A DNA stretch of 64,000 bases from Dolomedes plantarius (lineage: Eukaryota > Arthropoda > Arachnida > Araneae > Dolomedidae): NCBI GenBank assembly GCA_907164885.2, contig OU015500.1:55002976-55066975 (forward strand). Direction: 5' to 3'. The notes under the pieces are model-generated. The model was not told the DNA's origin, did not search any database, and saw only the letters and a program-made list of their open reading frames with translations. Shown here piece after piece: positions 45,378 to 59,156 of this stretch (positions are counted from its first letter, which is position 1; the number at the start of each line of letters is the position of its first letter). Position numbers and translations under genes: made by a program.

Positions 45378-46630
45378 TGGAGTACAAAATAATACGAACA
45401 CCTGTGAAAAAGTATGACGTATTTCACACCTGCAGTACAGCCGCGCCACCTGCAACAGAAGTCTGCCACCTAGTGAGCGTGAAGAGGAAGGTATCAGTCT
45501 CTCAACAGCAGTCACATATGTTTCATGCTTCTATCGAACTGTCTGTGATAAGTTGAAATGTCAGACCTGTCAGAGTTCCAAAGAGGAATGATAGTTGGAG
45601 CGCGTTTGAGTGGAGCATCGGTTACGGAAACAGCAAAACTATTGGGGTTTGCAAGGAGTACGGTATCAGCCGTTATAACAGCGTACACGAAAGAGGGTAA
45701 GACGACGTCTTCAAAGCATAACAGTGGCCGAAAGTCCAAGCTTGCTTATAGGGATAGACGGGTCTTGAAACGCATAGTAGCCCGAACGCGCAAGCAATCG
45801 TTATCCGAGATAACATCCGAAATGAACAGTCATCCCCAGGACCTCGTTTCAACAAAAACTGTCAAAAGGGAACTTCATGCTGCGAACATTTATGGCAGAG
45901 TGGCAATTCGTAAACACTTGGTGACAGCAACTAATGCTTTCAAACGACGCCAATGGTGCAGAGATCACAAAGGCTGGTCCCCACATCAGTGGCAACAGGT
46001 AATATGGTCAGATGAATCGTCATTCACCCTATTTCAGACGACCGGACGCGTTTATGTCTGGAGTACGCCCAAAGAAGTGTTTCATCCTGAATGCCTCTTG
46101 CCGACTGTGAAGCATGGGGGTGGCTCCATTATGGCATGGGGTGCGATATCTTGGCGCGGTCTTGGGCCACTTGTTATTCTGCATGGGAGGATCAAATCCA
46201 ATCACTATCTAAGCGTTCTAGGGGATCATGTCCATCCTTTTGTCCGGACTTTATTCCCTGGAGAGCGACCGCTTTTTCAAGACGACAACGCTCCTATCCA
46301 CATTGCTAGGTGTGTTCAAGAATGGTTCGAAGAGCATGACGATGCATTTGAACATCTCGCCTGGCCTCCTCAGTCTCCAGACTTAAATATTATTGAAAAT
46401 TTATGACAATATTTAGAGTCCAAACTTCGTTTCCGATTTCCACCTCCATCCGGTCTTTCGGAATTAGAGACCGCTCTGCAGGAGTAATGGCTTAATATTC
46501 CTTTAAATATTGTCCATGACCTTTATGCATCTATCCCACGTCGCATTAAATCTGTACTTCAGTCAAAGGGTGGTCCAACCCCTTATTTCCATTATTTCAC
46601 AGGTGTTCGTATTATTGTGTCCACCATCTG
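45374..46630 (+). mobile_element. Near-intact Tc1-like transposon, DD36E family
   Basis: Termini CAGATGGAGTACAAAATAAT (left) and, inverted from the right end, CAGATGGTGGACACAATAAT. TA follows the right end (46631-46632); on the left TA precedes with a CA in between. 1257 bp, one plus-strand transposase gene of nearly full length. A truncated relative lies at 19185-20095 and a more distant relic at 5635-6255, so this family has been active repeatedly in this genome. Confidence 0.95.
45558..46588 (+). pseudogene. Tc1 DD36E transposase with two late stop codons
   Basis: ATG at 45558 (MSDLSEFQRGMIVGARLSGA) opens a 282-codon frame. It has two helix-turn-helix regions (residues ~5-50 and ~70-115, with a GRKSK hook between) and the DDE core: D152 in IWSDESSF, D243 in FQDDNAPIH, E280 in PDLNIIENL, giving 36 residues between the last two. 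The frame is then cut by TGA at 46404-46406, where related copies have Trp, and by a TAA about 80 bases on. Beyond these the same frame continues with the normal C-terminus (LYASIPRRIKSVLQSK). All three catalytic residues precede the first stop; a truncated product would lack the C-terminal ~60 residues. Activity is unlikely. Confidence 0.92.
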
Positions 46631-46641
46631 TATATAATATA

Positions 46642-46920
46642 TAAACCCAATCTACTTACTATTGTTTTTAATTCATAGGAATTATTATTTTAAACCAGAA
46701 AATATTTAGTGTATCAAAGCAAACTACTATCAATTTACTTTTATATTAGTTTATAACTGAGAGAACCACCTTAGGGAATAGAAAAAAAAATATATATATA
46801 TAATTACTCGTTGGCAACAGTAATAGGAAAGTCAACGCCTTAGGGTTTAGTTGTCACAAAAATATACCCAATTTAATACTGCAGTATAAGTTTCAGTCTA
46901 CACTACGCCAATATATTTTG

Positions 46921-46927
<7 letters not shown>
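46642..46927 (+). repeat. 285 bp duplicated unit, copy R2
   Basis: Second copy of 45041-45323, immediately right of the Tc1 insertion, followed by (TA)n at 46922-46971. Confidence 0.93.

Positions 46928-46971
<44 letters not shown>
46922..46971. repeat. (TA)n microsatellite after R2
   Basis: TA run with one TTTA interruption. Confidence 0.95.
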
Positions 46972-46972
<1 letters not shown>

Positions 46973-46989
46973 AATTTATATCGTCTTTC

Positions 46990-47764
46990 TTTTAAATTAC
47001 AGATGGCGTCAAAAATATTTCCTTTTTTTCGTGTACGTTTTCTTACTATGTGCATGTTTTTTCTGATACCTTCGACAGACATTTTTGATGCACGCTTGTT
47101 GTTTCCGCTTACTCTGTAAGAAAATATTTCGAATTATAACGTACACACGGACAGTGGAACTTTTTAAAAAACTGATTAATGTAATGTAGTCAATTATAAA
47201 CTTCTTAATTTTATTCATCATTAAAAATCATTTTGTTACTATTCATTTATTTTAAAAATTGCTCTAGAAATGCAATGAAATTTTCATTTAAAAAAAAATT
47301 AAATGACTCAAATATTTAGTATGAAACAAAAAATCTAAAATTTTTAGTATGAAACCAAGTTTATTGCCTCCAGTCGTAGAGAACCACCAACTTATCAAAT
47401 TTCTAGACGGAAAATTTTTATGTTATACAAATTTATAACTGAATATTTCTAAAAAATTTTACCTACCATAAGTTACGCGTTTACAAAGTGAAATATGTCG
47501 AAACAAAAATAGAGATTTTTTTTATGTAAAGAAATAACAATGTCTGAATAAGATAAGACTGAAAAAAAATACATTTTCTATAATTTAAACATTACATTGA
47601 AAGTAGATAGCCTTATGCATTCATTAATATTCAGAGTAACTGCAATAAAGTTGATGACATAAGTTCCAGCTACAGTTCGACTACTTTAGTGCAGGTTGTC
47701 CCTCGCTGGACATTTCGACATAAAACTTAATTAATTAAACAAACTACTTTAGTGTTAAACACAC
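46990..47764. other. Intergenic, nothing recognised
   Basis: AT-rich; the 70-codon basic frame on the minus strand (47009-47221) shows no domain. Confidence 0.4.
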
Positions 47765-48352
47765 TGTAAGGACTTGGCCTTAAATAAAAAGACTGTCAGC
47801 CTTGTTTGTATTTACATGCTTTAATTGCTCTCGCGATTAAATACAGGCTATTTAAAAATTTACAATATAAGACAAATAAAATTCGTTCACGGATATGACG
47901 AGGAAGGTCGGACGATTCGGCAGCATCTTGGCTTCAGGGAACTAACTGTCATCATCTATCCTTCACTGAACCCCTGACCAACTCCATTGGTGTTCGGCAG
48001 CTTTATATATACCTCTCATTTAGCGTTCGGGGGAAGGTCTGGGTAAGGCCTCCTTTCTGCGGCTCCCCTTTTTTCTAGCCCGCTGTCCGCGCGTCATCGC
48101 TAAGACGTCCGACCTATTATGTTAACGCTCGGCAGTCGTGTATTGAATCCATTAAGTGCGCTGAGTGGTCTGTCTTAGAATTTCCACAGGCGAAGATAAT
48201 CAGGAGTCGCCAGACCGCCTGACCCTTTGTTTTGAAAGGCGTCAGCCGGTCTGCTTTCGGCAAATGTGACTTAAATCAATAATGGGCGAAACCGCGTTCT
48301 GGCTGGGATTTTCTTTGGATTTCCATGTGTGAAGATGTTCGACGTCATTACA
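47765..48352 (-). mobile_element. Solo LTR C (588 bp)
   Basis: Ends TGTAAGGACTTGG and CGACGTCATTACA (TG...CA with TGTAA/TTACA), flanked by the 4 bp duplication ACAC (47761-47764 and 48353-48356). On the minus strand a TATATAAAG box lies at 48009-48001, followed by a ~235 bp R-U5 region, so minus orientation is favoured. It is GC-richer than its surroundings and has no coding sequence. A 4-5 bp target duplication fits gypsy- or BEL-type integrases. Not related by eye to LTR A/B or the BEL LTRs. Confidence 0.7.
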
Positions 48353-48416
48353 ACACCATAACACTCTCCTTGAAACATTCTATAAACACAGTCTTTTTAC
48401 ACATCTTATGGTGCAC

Positions 48417-48605
48417 CTACACACAAGCGAATCAGCTCCCCCGTCCCCTCTTGACACATTTTGGGGTCAATTAGTCACGCTCGCCCCTTTGATGATTCGT
48501 CTCCGACTGCCCCGGAGAGCGGTAGGAGACAAATCATCAAAGGGAAGGACCAATAAATCGCTGCTTTCCCCTACACACTTCGCTCTCAGTTTCGCGTATG
48601 TGTAG
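48417..48605. mobile_element. Palindromic foldback-type MITE (189 bp)
   Basis: The outer ends are inverted repeats (CTACACACAAGCGAA versus CTACACATACGCGAA). Near the centre a second long inverted pair, CCTTTGATGATTCGTCTCC and its near-perfect complement (one mismatch) at ~48525-48543, is separated by a short GC-rich loop. The whole element could fold on itself. The middle contains a 65-codon frame which is only a by-product. No clear target duplication was seen. Confidence 0.7.
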
Positions 48606-48609
48606 TTGT

Positions 48610-50335
48610 AGTATGAGATGTTTTGTTCATTGCTAAATGCCCTGAATCGCCAGAAGACGAATAATGCTAAGTATTTCCTTTACAACTACTATATAACACA
48701 TAAATGCATTCTTAAAAATACCTAATCAACATTATGTTCTTCATTTGCTAGCAAACCGAAAAGGTTCCACTTGTTGCTTTCGAAAATCGTTTCTTCCTTT
48801 ACCAAATTTCATCAAACTGCATATAAAGTAAAGATTTCTGGATCATCTCTCATGCATTATAAAAGATTTAAAGTCATTTAGCTGTAGATAGTTTATATTT
48901 TGAATATTAATGAACTAAATCCTTGAAATATAGTACGTAAGCACTCCTGATAGTTCAATAATGAATCATAACTTCAAAACAGAAAGAAATTTTAATCCTG
49001 TGCTCTTGTGAATCGATCTTCTGAGAAAGCATGTATTACAATTCCCTTCAAATTATTTCCCATGTTCTAGCTGGAGCAAGAGTAGCAAACTCTGCTTCAG
49101 TGCACACGTAGAAAGAAAGCAATTAATATCATTGAAACTGTTCCGGGTAATTTAAGATAACACTTACATGAGAAGTATTTACTTAACCCTTAATTGCAAG
49201 GAAATTTTACAGTCGATGATTCTGTAATAAGTTGGAAATTTGCATTGCGTGAAGAATTCACCATCAATAAATAATTTGCATACACTAAATTTATATTTGA
49301 TTGTTTTGTTAATCATTTTTTCGGAACAATAATGATTTAGCGTTTAGACCTGTTACTAAAAATCTAAATAGTAAATGAAGATGTTTTATTCAGGTATACG
49401 TGACAAAAAATCACATACTTCCACACTCTTGAAAATCCCCTTATTTCGTGCTACGAATCAACTTAAAAAAACTGTTATATGGAGAATCTATGATGACTGT
49501 CAGAAAGAAAATTTTGTAAGTTGTTTGCTCTATCTTACTTATTGTACACATTAAAGACTATGTATGAAAAGGAAGTGGAATGTTGCGAGTTTGACCAATT
49601 TCCCACAGAATTATATATTAGCTCTATTTTGTAGTAATTAAGCATTCAGGAAGGAATAAACTCGACCCCCCCACACCTTTCCGTTTAGCACCTGTAAGGA
49701 AGGACCTACAATGTATAGCCGGGCATTTATATACTTGCTAAACAGAGACTGACAGGAACTTCTGCCCTGTCACAAGTATCTTACACTGAAATCACCGATG
49801 TCCAAACCTGTATTCTTTCTCGGGTCTTTCCGTTCGTGGTTCCTTATTTTTTTACAGATTAACAACTTTCGGGTCTAAAAAATTATTTGGACACACCTTC
49901 AAGATGAGATTCAATCATTCAGTAGAAAGTCTTCTGTTTTTCCATCACAAACAACAAAAAATGTAAAGGCTTTCGAATTCGCCCGCATGTGATCTCTTTA
50001 CGTATTCGTCCGATTTTACGTATTCGTTCTCTTTGATCGTTTTTACAGTCATAATTGTATAAGCGTCAATGCAACTCTATATCCTAGCAGCATATCGAAA
50101 CTTTATACATTGTTTCGAGTTTATTATGATTCACTTTAACTCGGTCTCTCGAAAAAATAGCATTTACATGACACGTTATACATATACAGCAGTTCGAACG
50201 CCCTCCGTAGCATGCCAGTAAAAATACGTTAAGTAGGTAAGTTAATATGAATAACAGAGTGATTGGAGAGGGAATTTTTTAAGCTTAATAAAGATATGGT
50301 TTGGCAATAAGGCCTCATATAATAGAATTTACCAT
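48610..50335. other. Intergenic, nothing recognised
   Basis: AT-rich to ~49650; 49660-49850 is GC-richer with a CCCCCCC run. No repeat end or gene identified. Confidence 0.4.
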
Positions 50336-50566
50336 TGCATTTTGATTATAATCTCTATTGACACCTCGGCTCCCTCCGCTTTCGCGTATCAGCCCATGAA
50401 TCACTTAAGACCAGCCGCTACGTAGCAATACCTGAATACGCAGTCGAGGGTAAATTTCCCAGGTACGGTGACATTTTTCATTGCTGTGGGGCTCGAGGAT
50501 GCCGGATATACAGTACAGATCTGCAATCCACTCAAGGCACCCCAAGCCCCTGCATTTTGATTATAA
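50336..50566. mobile_element. Unclassified ~199 bp retroposed insert with 16 bp target duplication
   Basis: A GC-rich 199 bp segment (50352-50550) is bounded by exact 16 bp direct repeats TGCATTTTGATTATAA (50336-50351 and 50551-50566). A 16 bp duplication is characteristic of LINE-type target-primed integration, so the insert should be a SINE or retrocopied small RNA. A weak B-box-like GGCTCGAGGAT lies on the plus strand (~50493-50503). It does not match the SINE at 41625 or any small RNA I recognise. Orientation is unresolved since no clear A-tail is seen. Confidence 0.7.
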
Positions 50567-50661
50567 ATTTGATGCCGAAATGATTGAAGGATATAAGTTT
50601 GAAAGTGATTTAAAGTACATTCGTAACCTTTATATATAAAAAAATATCTTCTTCACTCTTA

Positions 50662-50787
50662 GGGCCTGTTCACACAGAATCCGTCAGCTCCAGCGTTAAA
50701 GATTCCGTTGGCGCTGATTGGTTGTATGGGTCAATGATTGGTAAAAAAATTTATGGTGACGTTGGCGGATTATATGTGAACAGGCCC
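50662..50787. mobile_element. PIF/Harbinger-type MITE (126 bp)
   Basis: Terminal inverted repeats GGGCCTGTTCACACAGAATC and, inverted from the right end, GGGCCTGTTCACATATAATC, flanked by TTA on both sides (50659-50661 and 50788-50790). The GGGCCTGTT terminus and the 3 bp TWA duplication are hallmarks of PIF/Harbinger MITEs. No coding capacity. Confidence 0.88.
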
Positions 50788-50799
50788 TTACACTCAATG

Positions 50800-52200
50800 C
50801 CTATAACTAAATACTAAGTTGAGTAGAAAAGAATCTTTTAGTGACTTAAGTTGTCTACTAATACTAGAATACTGTCAATGGAGGTTTTCGCAATAGCGCT
50901 GAATTGCGCCTGTTGTCCTTTTAGTCAAATATGTTTATGTACATGAAGGGAACTTCATTTCATAAGAATTGGTATCATGCAGTCGAAATCAGAAGTTGTG
51001 AGATAAAAAGCTGGTATAATTTATCAAAAGACGAAACCTTGATCCTGCTTTACTTGAAGGATCTGAGGATACAATTTAAAAAATCAATAAAAGTATCCCT
51101 TGGCTTGCTTTCAAGAGATTTTCAAACATGGATGTCCTTTAATTTCATTCGTCTTGTAAATGAAATAAAAGTATGATGTATTATCATGAATAGCGGAAAT
51201 ATAAAAGGTTTTCTCAATTACTGAAAATTTTAACCTTCTGGAACAGCGAAAAATAGTTACAAAAATAACTCACATTTCACATGTATCGTGCAAAATATTC
51301 TTTTTTATTATAAAATGGTTCAACTCAAAAGTGATTTAATTAAATTTTATTTCCTTAGCTGCAGAAATTCTTAAGATTCAATGTTAATTAAAACAGCATT
51401 TCTTTACTAAATTTGAGTCAAACCAACGATGGGATATTTATAAATACAAATCAGTTGCCTCGCAAAATAACAAATTGCAAAATATGTTTAATTGGGCATT
51501 AATTTTACTAGAACTAAGAAATGTAGCTATTTCGAAACAAAAAATGTATTCCCATCCTGCCGTATTCAAATAATATTAATTCCAGTTTTTCTTAATTGAA
51601 CTGCAATTAATTAATGCTTAATTGCAGAGCCTTACATCATCAGAGTCTTCTCATACTATGCACTAATTTGCTTGGATTTGAATGAATGCATTTTAATAAA
51701 TTTATTTTCCTCCAATTAGTGTACTCGCTCGCACTGTAATATGAAAAGAGGATATGTATTCCAAAATATAGGTATATTGTTATACATTTTTTGGGATAAC
51801 ATACATGGATTTTCATTTTTAAATAAAGTATAAAATTATCTGTGCTTGCACAATATATTTATTTCAGTGATATATAGTTCTATAAAAGTTTATGTTGTAT
51901 TAAGTAGAGGTTATGGTAAAAATATTTTGAATAAAATTTGAGAAATTCACCATGCCCCAAACCTGAATGATTTAACTTTTCAGAATTTAATATCAGACAA
52001 AAATAAGAGTTAAAATATAGTTTAAAATTATATAATTGTTTATTATTTTTCCGTGTATGTTTAAACGTTATAATTAAAACGTGCTACGGTACTTAATTAA
52101 TTGATCCTATTGTTCTACATTATAGCTATACTACAGAAAACGTGTCTACTGCGATATATTTGAGTTTCTGTTAGTATACATCAAAATAAAACATATGTCA
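50800..52200. other. Intergenic, nothing recognised
   Basis: AT-rich. The 81-codon frame at 50931-51176 has no recognisable domain. Confidence 0.4.
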
Positions 52201-52212
52201 ACAGAGTCCCCC

Positions 52213-52215
<3 letters not shown>

Positions 52216-52298
<83 letters not shown>
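52216..52298. repeat. (TA)n microsatellite
   Basis: About 40 TA units, preceded by a C run. Confidence 0.97.
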
Positions 52299-52301
<3 letters not shown>

Positions 52302-52669
52302 TGCTTGTAAAATGGCCAATTATGGTGCTGAAAAAAGTGGTCGTTTTTGAGGGGTGGCTGTCAAAATATGTGTCTTTCATAGCGTTGGCTGAATACAGTC
52401 TTTAATTGACTCTAAACAATATACAGCCTTTTAGAGGGGAGGCGTGCTGGAGAGGTTTCACGTTTTATTTATTTATTCATCATATTTTGACTTTAGGGGA
52501 TACTTGTTTGTCCTACCCCCTTCAAGTCGTTGCCTAATAACACATCATTCATATCATACAAACAGTGAAACTGAATCAGAAATTTAAGATACATAAGCAA
52601 AATTTGGAGAATAATTGACATAAAAATACTAAAGATTTAAGCTTATTATTTTATATATAGGATAGTTAT

Positions 52670-52835
52670 ACAGAGTAAAAAAGATTGAAACATGAGTTAA
52701 AGGAATTCTTAGGATTAAAGAAAATTAAATTAGAATTAAAATAAAATAAATTAGGATTAAAATATTTATTTAAATAATATATTTAGGATTAAAGTAAAAT
52801 AAATTAAAGTTAGAATAGGATTAATATTCTATTAA
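52670..52835. repeat. A-rich degenerate tandem (TTAGGATTAAA)n
   Basis: Irregular iterations of TTAGGATTAAA and AAATTAGAATTAAA units. No function evident. Confidence 0.7.
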
Positions 52836-55432
<2,597 letters not shown>

Positions 55433-56380
55433 CAATACTGTGCAAAAATTCATCATATCCCAGGGATTTGCTGCCTGAAACCGGTTTCAACTGCCTTTTA
55501 TTACAAAGGTAGGTTGGCCTTGACTAGTCTAAACTGGTTTGACCACGTGATCATCACAAGTGCACAATTTACACGTCAGTTGCGTTTCAGCTGCTGTAAG
55601 AATTGGTCGATTGTGTGAGTTATTTGGTTCTCACGTGCAAAAATGGATATCACTCCCAGGAAAAGGACTAGAATTTTTACCCTTAGTCAGAAGACCTCTA
55701 TGACTGTGAGGAATATTGCTGCAGCAATTGGAGTTGGAAAATCCAGTGTTTTCAGGATTATTAATCAGCAAAACAAGTTTGAGACAGTTTCTGCAAAATG
55801 GAAGAGCAAATGTGTTCACGTAAACGTAAGACAACTCCTCGGGCAGACAAATTTCTTGTACGAAATAGTAAAATACATCCTCACAATACCAGTACAGATC
55901 TTCAGAGACAATTTTGGATAAAGATGTGAGCGTTGATTCATCGACAGTACGACGAAAGTTTACTTAAGCAGGGAGGTAAGCAAGAGCACCAAACTTAAAA
56001 CAGTTATTATCACTTGCAATGAAGAGAAAACGTTTGTATTGTGCCATGAAATATCAATCCTGAATTGCACAAGACTAGAATAAGGTTGTAATGAGTGACG
56101 AAACGTAATTTTTTGTGCAAGTGTTTCAATCAACATTTGCCAGGCGAAGCGCTGGAGAACCCATCAGGGAACAACATCTTAATCAAACAGTTAAGCACAC
56201 TCAAAAGCAGATGTTTTGGGGTTATTTTACATCCAAAATGTATATAGGTTACCCTTAAAGCTAGAGGAGGAGAAATTGGCTACTAGATTGCTATACCATG
56301 TATGTAAGTGAACTTTTGCTAATTGCACAATATGTGTGAAAATTTTTGTGTTTGTCGCAATTAATTCACACAGTACTGTT
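55433..56380 (+). mobile_element. Internally deleted Tc1-like transposon
   Basis: The left end CAATACTGTGCAAAAATTCA follows TA (55431-55432). A diverged inverted match (ACACAGTACTG) lies at ~56368-56378, giving about 0.95 kb, too short for a full element. Plus-strand coding relic inside. The right boundary is tentative. Confidence 0.65.
55643..56240 (+). pseudogene. Tc1/Tc3-like transposase relic
   Basis: ATG at 55643 gives a DNA-binding domain (MDITPRKRTRIFTLSQKTSM, then VRNIAAAIGVGKSSVFRIIN). After frame changes it continues with HPHNTSTDLQRQFWIKM-, VDSSTVRRKFT-, MKRKRLYCAMKYQS-like remnants, VMSDETxFFVQVFQSTFARR (first catalytic block, ~56090-56150) and EPIREQHLNQTVKHTQKQMF. Homology ends near 56240; the second and third catalytic residues are gone. 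This lineage differs from the DD32E and DD36E copies. Confidence 0.75.
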
Positions 56381-56383
56381 TAT

Positions 56384-56711
56384 GAATATATATGTATATA
56401 TTATGTATATATGTATGCATGTATGTGTGTGTGTGTGATAACATTCACATCGCGTAATGGAGAAGATGACTCTTGTAAAAAACTACGCATCACTGATTCC
56501 GAAACGCTGGCCGTTGTAATAATTCATCACTGTCACAGTACAGGGGTCACAAAATTTAGGTTGTAATGAAACAAAGAATTAATCTCATAAATTATCTCTA
56601 TTGACAATCTGAAAATTCTCAATATGTTTCTCGAAATCAGAGGAATATGATCCAATTCAGTTGGTACATTATCTTGGTTTATCCGTTTTTGGGGCTTTCT
56701 AACATCTGAGT
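56384..56711. other. Intergenic, nothing recognised
   Basis: Short TATG/TGTG run at ~56395-56440; otherwise unassigned. Confidence 0.4.
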
Positions 56712-56876
56712 ACATGATTCATGGTTTACACGAGTACATGGTATGTGGGTTACATGGGTACATGAACATGGTTTACATGAGTTAATTGGTACGTGGGTTA
56801 CATGGGTACATGATGCATGGTTTACACGAGTACATGATAGATATGTGGTTTATATGGGTACATGGTACATGTGTTA
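56712..56876. repeat. Minisatellite of GGTTTACAYGRGTACATG units
   Basis: About eight ~18-24 bp units such as GGTTTACACGAGTACATG and GGGTTACATGGGTACATG with small insertions. Confidence 0.85.
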
Positions 56877-57212
56877 GGTAACTTTATTAAATGAAACTTT
56901 AATTTTTTATGTAAACACTATGAATTCAATATTCCCTATTAAATGAAATAATTTAATTTTAATGTCCAATACTCAATATCCTACGCGAAAATTTTGAAAA
57001 TATAATCTTGATTAAAACATGGCAAAGAAACAAGAAAGCAAAAATATATCACAATCGAATAAATGAAAGCAAGTTCAACTTCATGTTTACCGAAGTTTTG
57101 ATTAAGCACATTTATTGTTGTGAAAAATGACCTTCAACTATGTTATCATAGTATCGATGACCTACTTTACTCCGAGAATGAAAAAAACACAGAATAATGA
57201 TCAGCTCTTTTT

Positions 57213-57493
57213 GGTTCGAAAGGGACAAAACTGATATTAAATTTCTGACCAAAAACATGGTTAACTTTACGTTTCTAATTGATTTAGTTAAGTTTTACAA
57301 TACCAGGTAAAAGCATTAATTTTATGTTACATAAAAGAGAAACAAAAAACTTTCAATAATAAATATATCAATCAAATACTGTGCAAACAAAAATGCCATT
57401 ACTATAAATCAATTTAATATGCAAATACTATTAAGAATATAAAAAAACTAAATTATTCTCATTAATTTTTATTTTATCTGACCTGCTCTGTTT
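57213..57493 (+). repeat. 281 bp tandem repeat, unit 1
   Basis: Starts at GGTTCGAAAGGGACAAA (57213). The same start recurs at 57494, giving a 281 bp period. Unit 2 is split by BEL element 2: 23 bases before the left LTR and the rest from 63778 on, where GTTAACTTTACGTTTCTAAT and AATATGCAAATA recur in order. Confidence 0.9.
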
Positions 57494-57516
57494 GGTTCGA
57501 AAGGGACAAACCTAAT
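57494..57516 (+). repeat. 281 bp tandem repeat, unit 2, left part
   Basis: Start of the second unit, broken by the BEL insertion after CTAAT. In unit 1 the matching site reads CTGAT. Confidence 0.85.
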
Positions 57517-57776
57517 TGTTGGCTCCACCTGTCTTCTTTCATGACCACCCTCGCATTAAGGGCTCCCTCTGTCGCCCTACCCTTTGTACTATTCAGTTGT
57601 CGATACGCCTCCAAGGCACTCACAGCGCGTCTTAGCTCAAGCTTATTATTGTTGTTCAGCCGTAAAGGCACTTGCAGCGCGTCATAGCGCATTCTCTTTT
57701 TTCAATAAACTGTTGTTTTTGTTTTTAATATACAGTCCACGCTCAATTTATTCAGGCATCATGCATGACAGTTACA
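57517..57776 (+). repeat. BEL/Pao element 2, 5' LTR (260 bp)
   Basis: TGTTGGCTCCACCTGTCTTC to TTACA. AATAAA at 57706-57711 is a likely polyadenylation signal. Contains two copies of an ~51 bp module with core AAGGCACTTGCAGCGCGTC (57613 and 57664). Confidence 0.92.
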
Positions 57777-58001
57777 TTCTGGTCCGATCTTCACGGAGCC
57801 TATTCAGTGAATGTATGAGTTTGGAATACCAACTCTACTATTAAGTTTGTGTTGAAAGTCCCGCAGCAAGTTTGGATTAACTTTGTATCTCAGTTCGTGC
57901 GAAATCTTCCTATTGAATAACATCTATCAGTGCCAATCACGCCCAAGAACAAGGTAGGACATTCTTTGAATTTTATATTTAGTGTAATCATTACATAAAA
58001 A

Positions 58002-59156
58002 ATGGATGAACTTGAAAAATTGAAGAAAAAAAATTAGCTTCTATAAGAACAAGTGTAACCAAAATAATTACTAAAATTGAAAATTTAATTGTTTCTGAAA
58101 ATAAAGAAGTTGATGAATTTAAAGAAATATTAGACCAGTTAAATAATAAGGAAGAATCTTTAAAATCACTCAATGTGAGTATAGAAAATTCAATATCGGT
58201 TCCAAATGATTATGAATTCGAAATCAATGCAAGTGAGGAGTACAACGAAAACATAGTTAGAATTAAGTTCAAGTTACAATCGCAAATTAAAAAATTAAGT
58301 AACGTTTCAGCAATTCCTCGTTCGAATTCTACTGTTCAGAATATAACAACTGACATAAAACTCCCGGAGATTCCACTTCCGAAATTCTCCGGAAAGTATG
58401 AAGAATGGAGTTCATTCAAAACACAGTTTAACAATATTATTGAGTTAAATGAACATCTTTTACCAGCACAGAAATTACACTATTTAAATGCCGCTTTAAC
58501 AGGTGAAGGAGAGAACATACAAACGCCAGATGATACATTTTCATCGTTATTTCAGGCTTTAGAAGAGAGATATGAGAATACCCGAGCTATGGTAGAAATT
58601 CACATCAATGCAATTTTGGAAGCAGAAAACATTACGCACAATTCTGCTAAACATTTGCGAAGCCTTATAGATAATGTAAAGAAAAACATTCACGCATTAA
58701 AAGTATTAGAATTCGGCAGAAATAATCTCTTCGATGCTTTAATCTTAAATATTGTTTTAAAAAAACTCGATAAGGGGACTCGCAAACAATATGAATTAAG
58801 CATAAGTTCAAACGAGGTGCCTAAACTTGACGATTTACCTCTGTACTTTGAAAATTGGTCTCAAATGTTAGAAAACATTAAGAAAAACACTTCTGTAAAG
58901 CCTAAGATTTATCAAGATCGCAACAGTCAATCTAGAAACTTTTTCATCAAATCTAATGGTTCCAACAATTTATGTATTTCATGCAAGGCAAATCATCCAA
59001 TTTACAAGTGTGAGTCTTTTTTTGAAATTAACTGCTTTACAAAGATTTGACCTTGTTAAAAAGCATTAGCTATGCATTAATTGCTTCGGAAAACATTCAG
59101 TCGCATCTTGCAGATCCCAGCATACATGCAGATTCTGCTCGAAAAGTCACAATTCT
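58002..59156 (+). pseudogene. BEL/Pao gag (element 2), frameshifted
   Basis: Begins ATG 58002 (MDELEKLKKK). A run of A at ~58022-58033 shifts the frame to an early TAG; the following coiled-coil-rich region (IRTSVTKIITKIENLIVSEN) is in another frame, which includes the 291-codon frame opening at 58175. That frame carries the DUF1759-like capsid domain (LPEIPLPKFSGKYEEWSSFK, then LTGEGENIQTPDDTFSSLFQ). A second shift in a T-run at ~59018-59024 comes within the first zinc knuckle (CISCKANHPIYKC), and a TAG at ~59064 follows before the remaining knuckles (LCINCFGKHSVASC, CRFCSRKSHNSLLC). Confidence 0.92.

Noticed and set aside
45512..45855. Minus-strand frames opposite the Tc1 transposase
   Set aside because: Antisense shadows of the plus-strand transposase gene.
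48408..48605. 65-codon frame inside the palindromic element
   Set aside because: A by-product of the inverted repeats; no domain.
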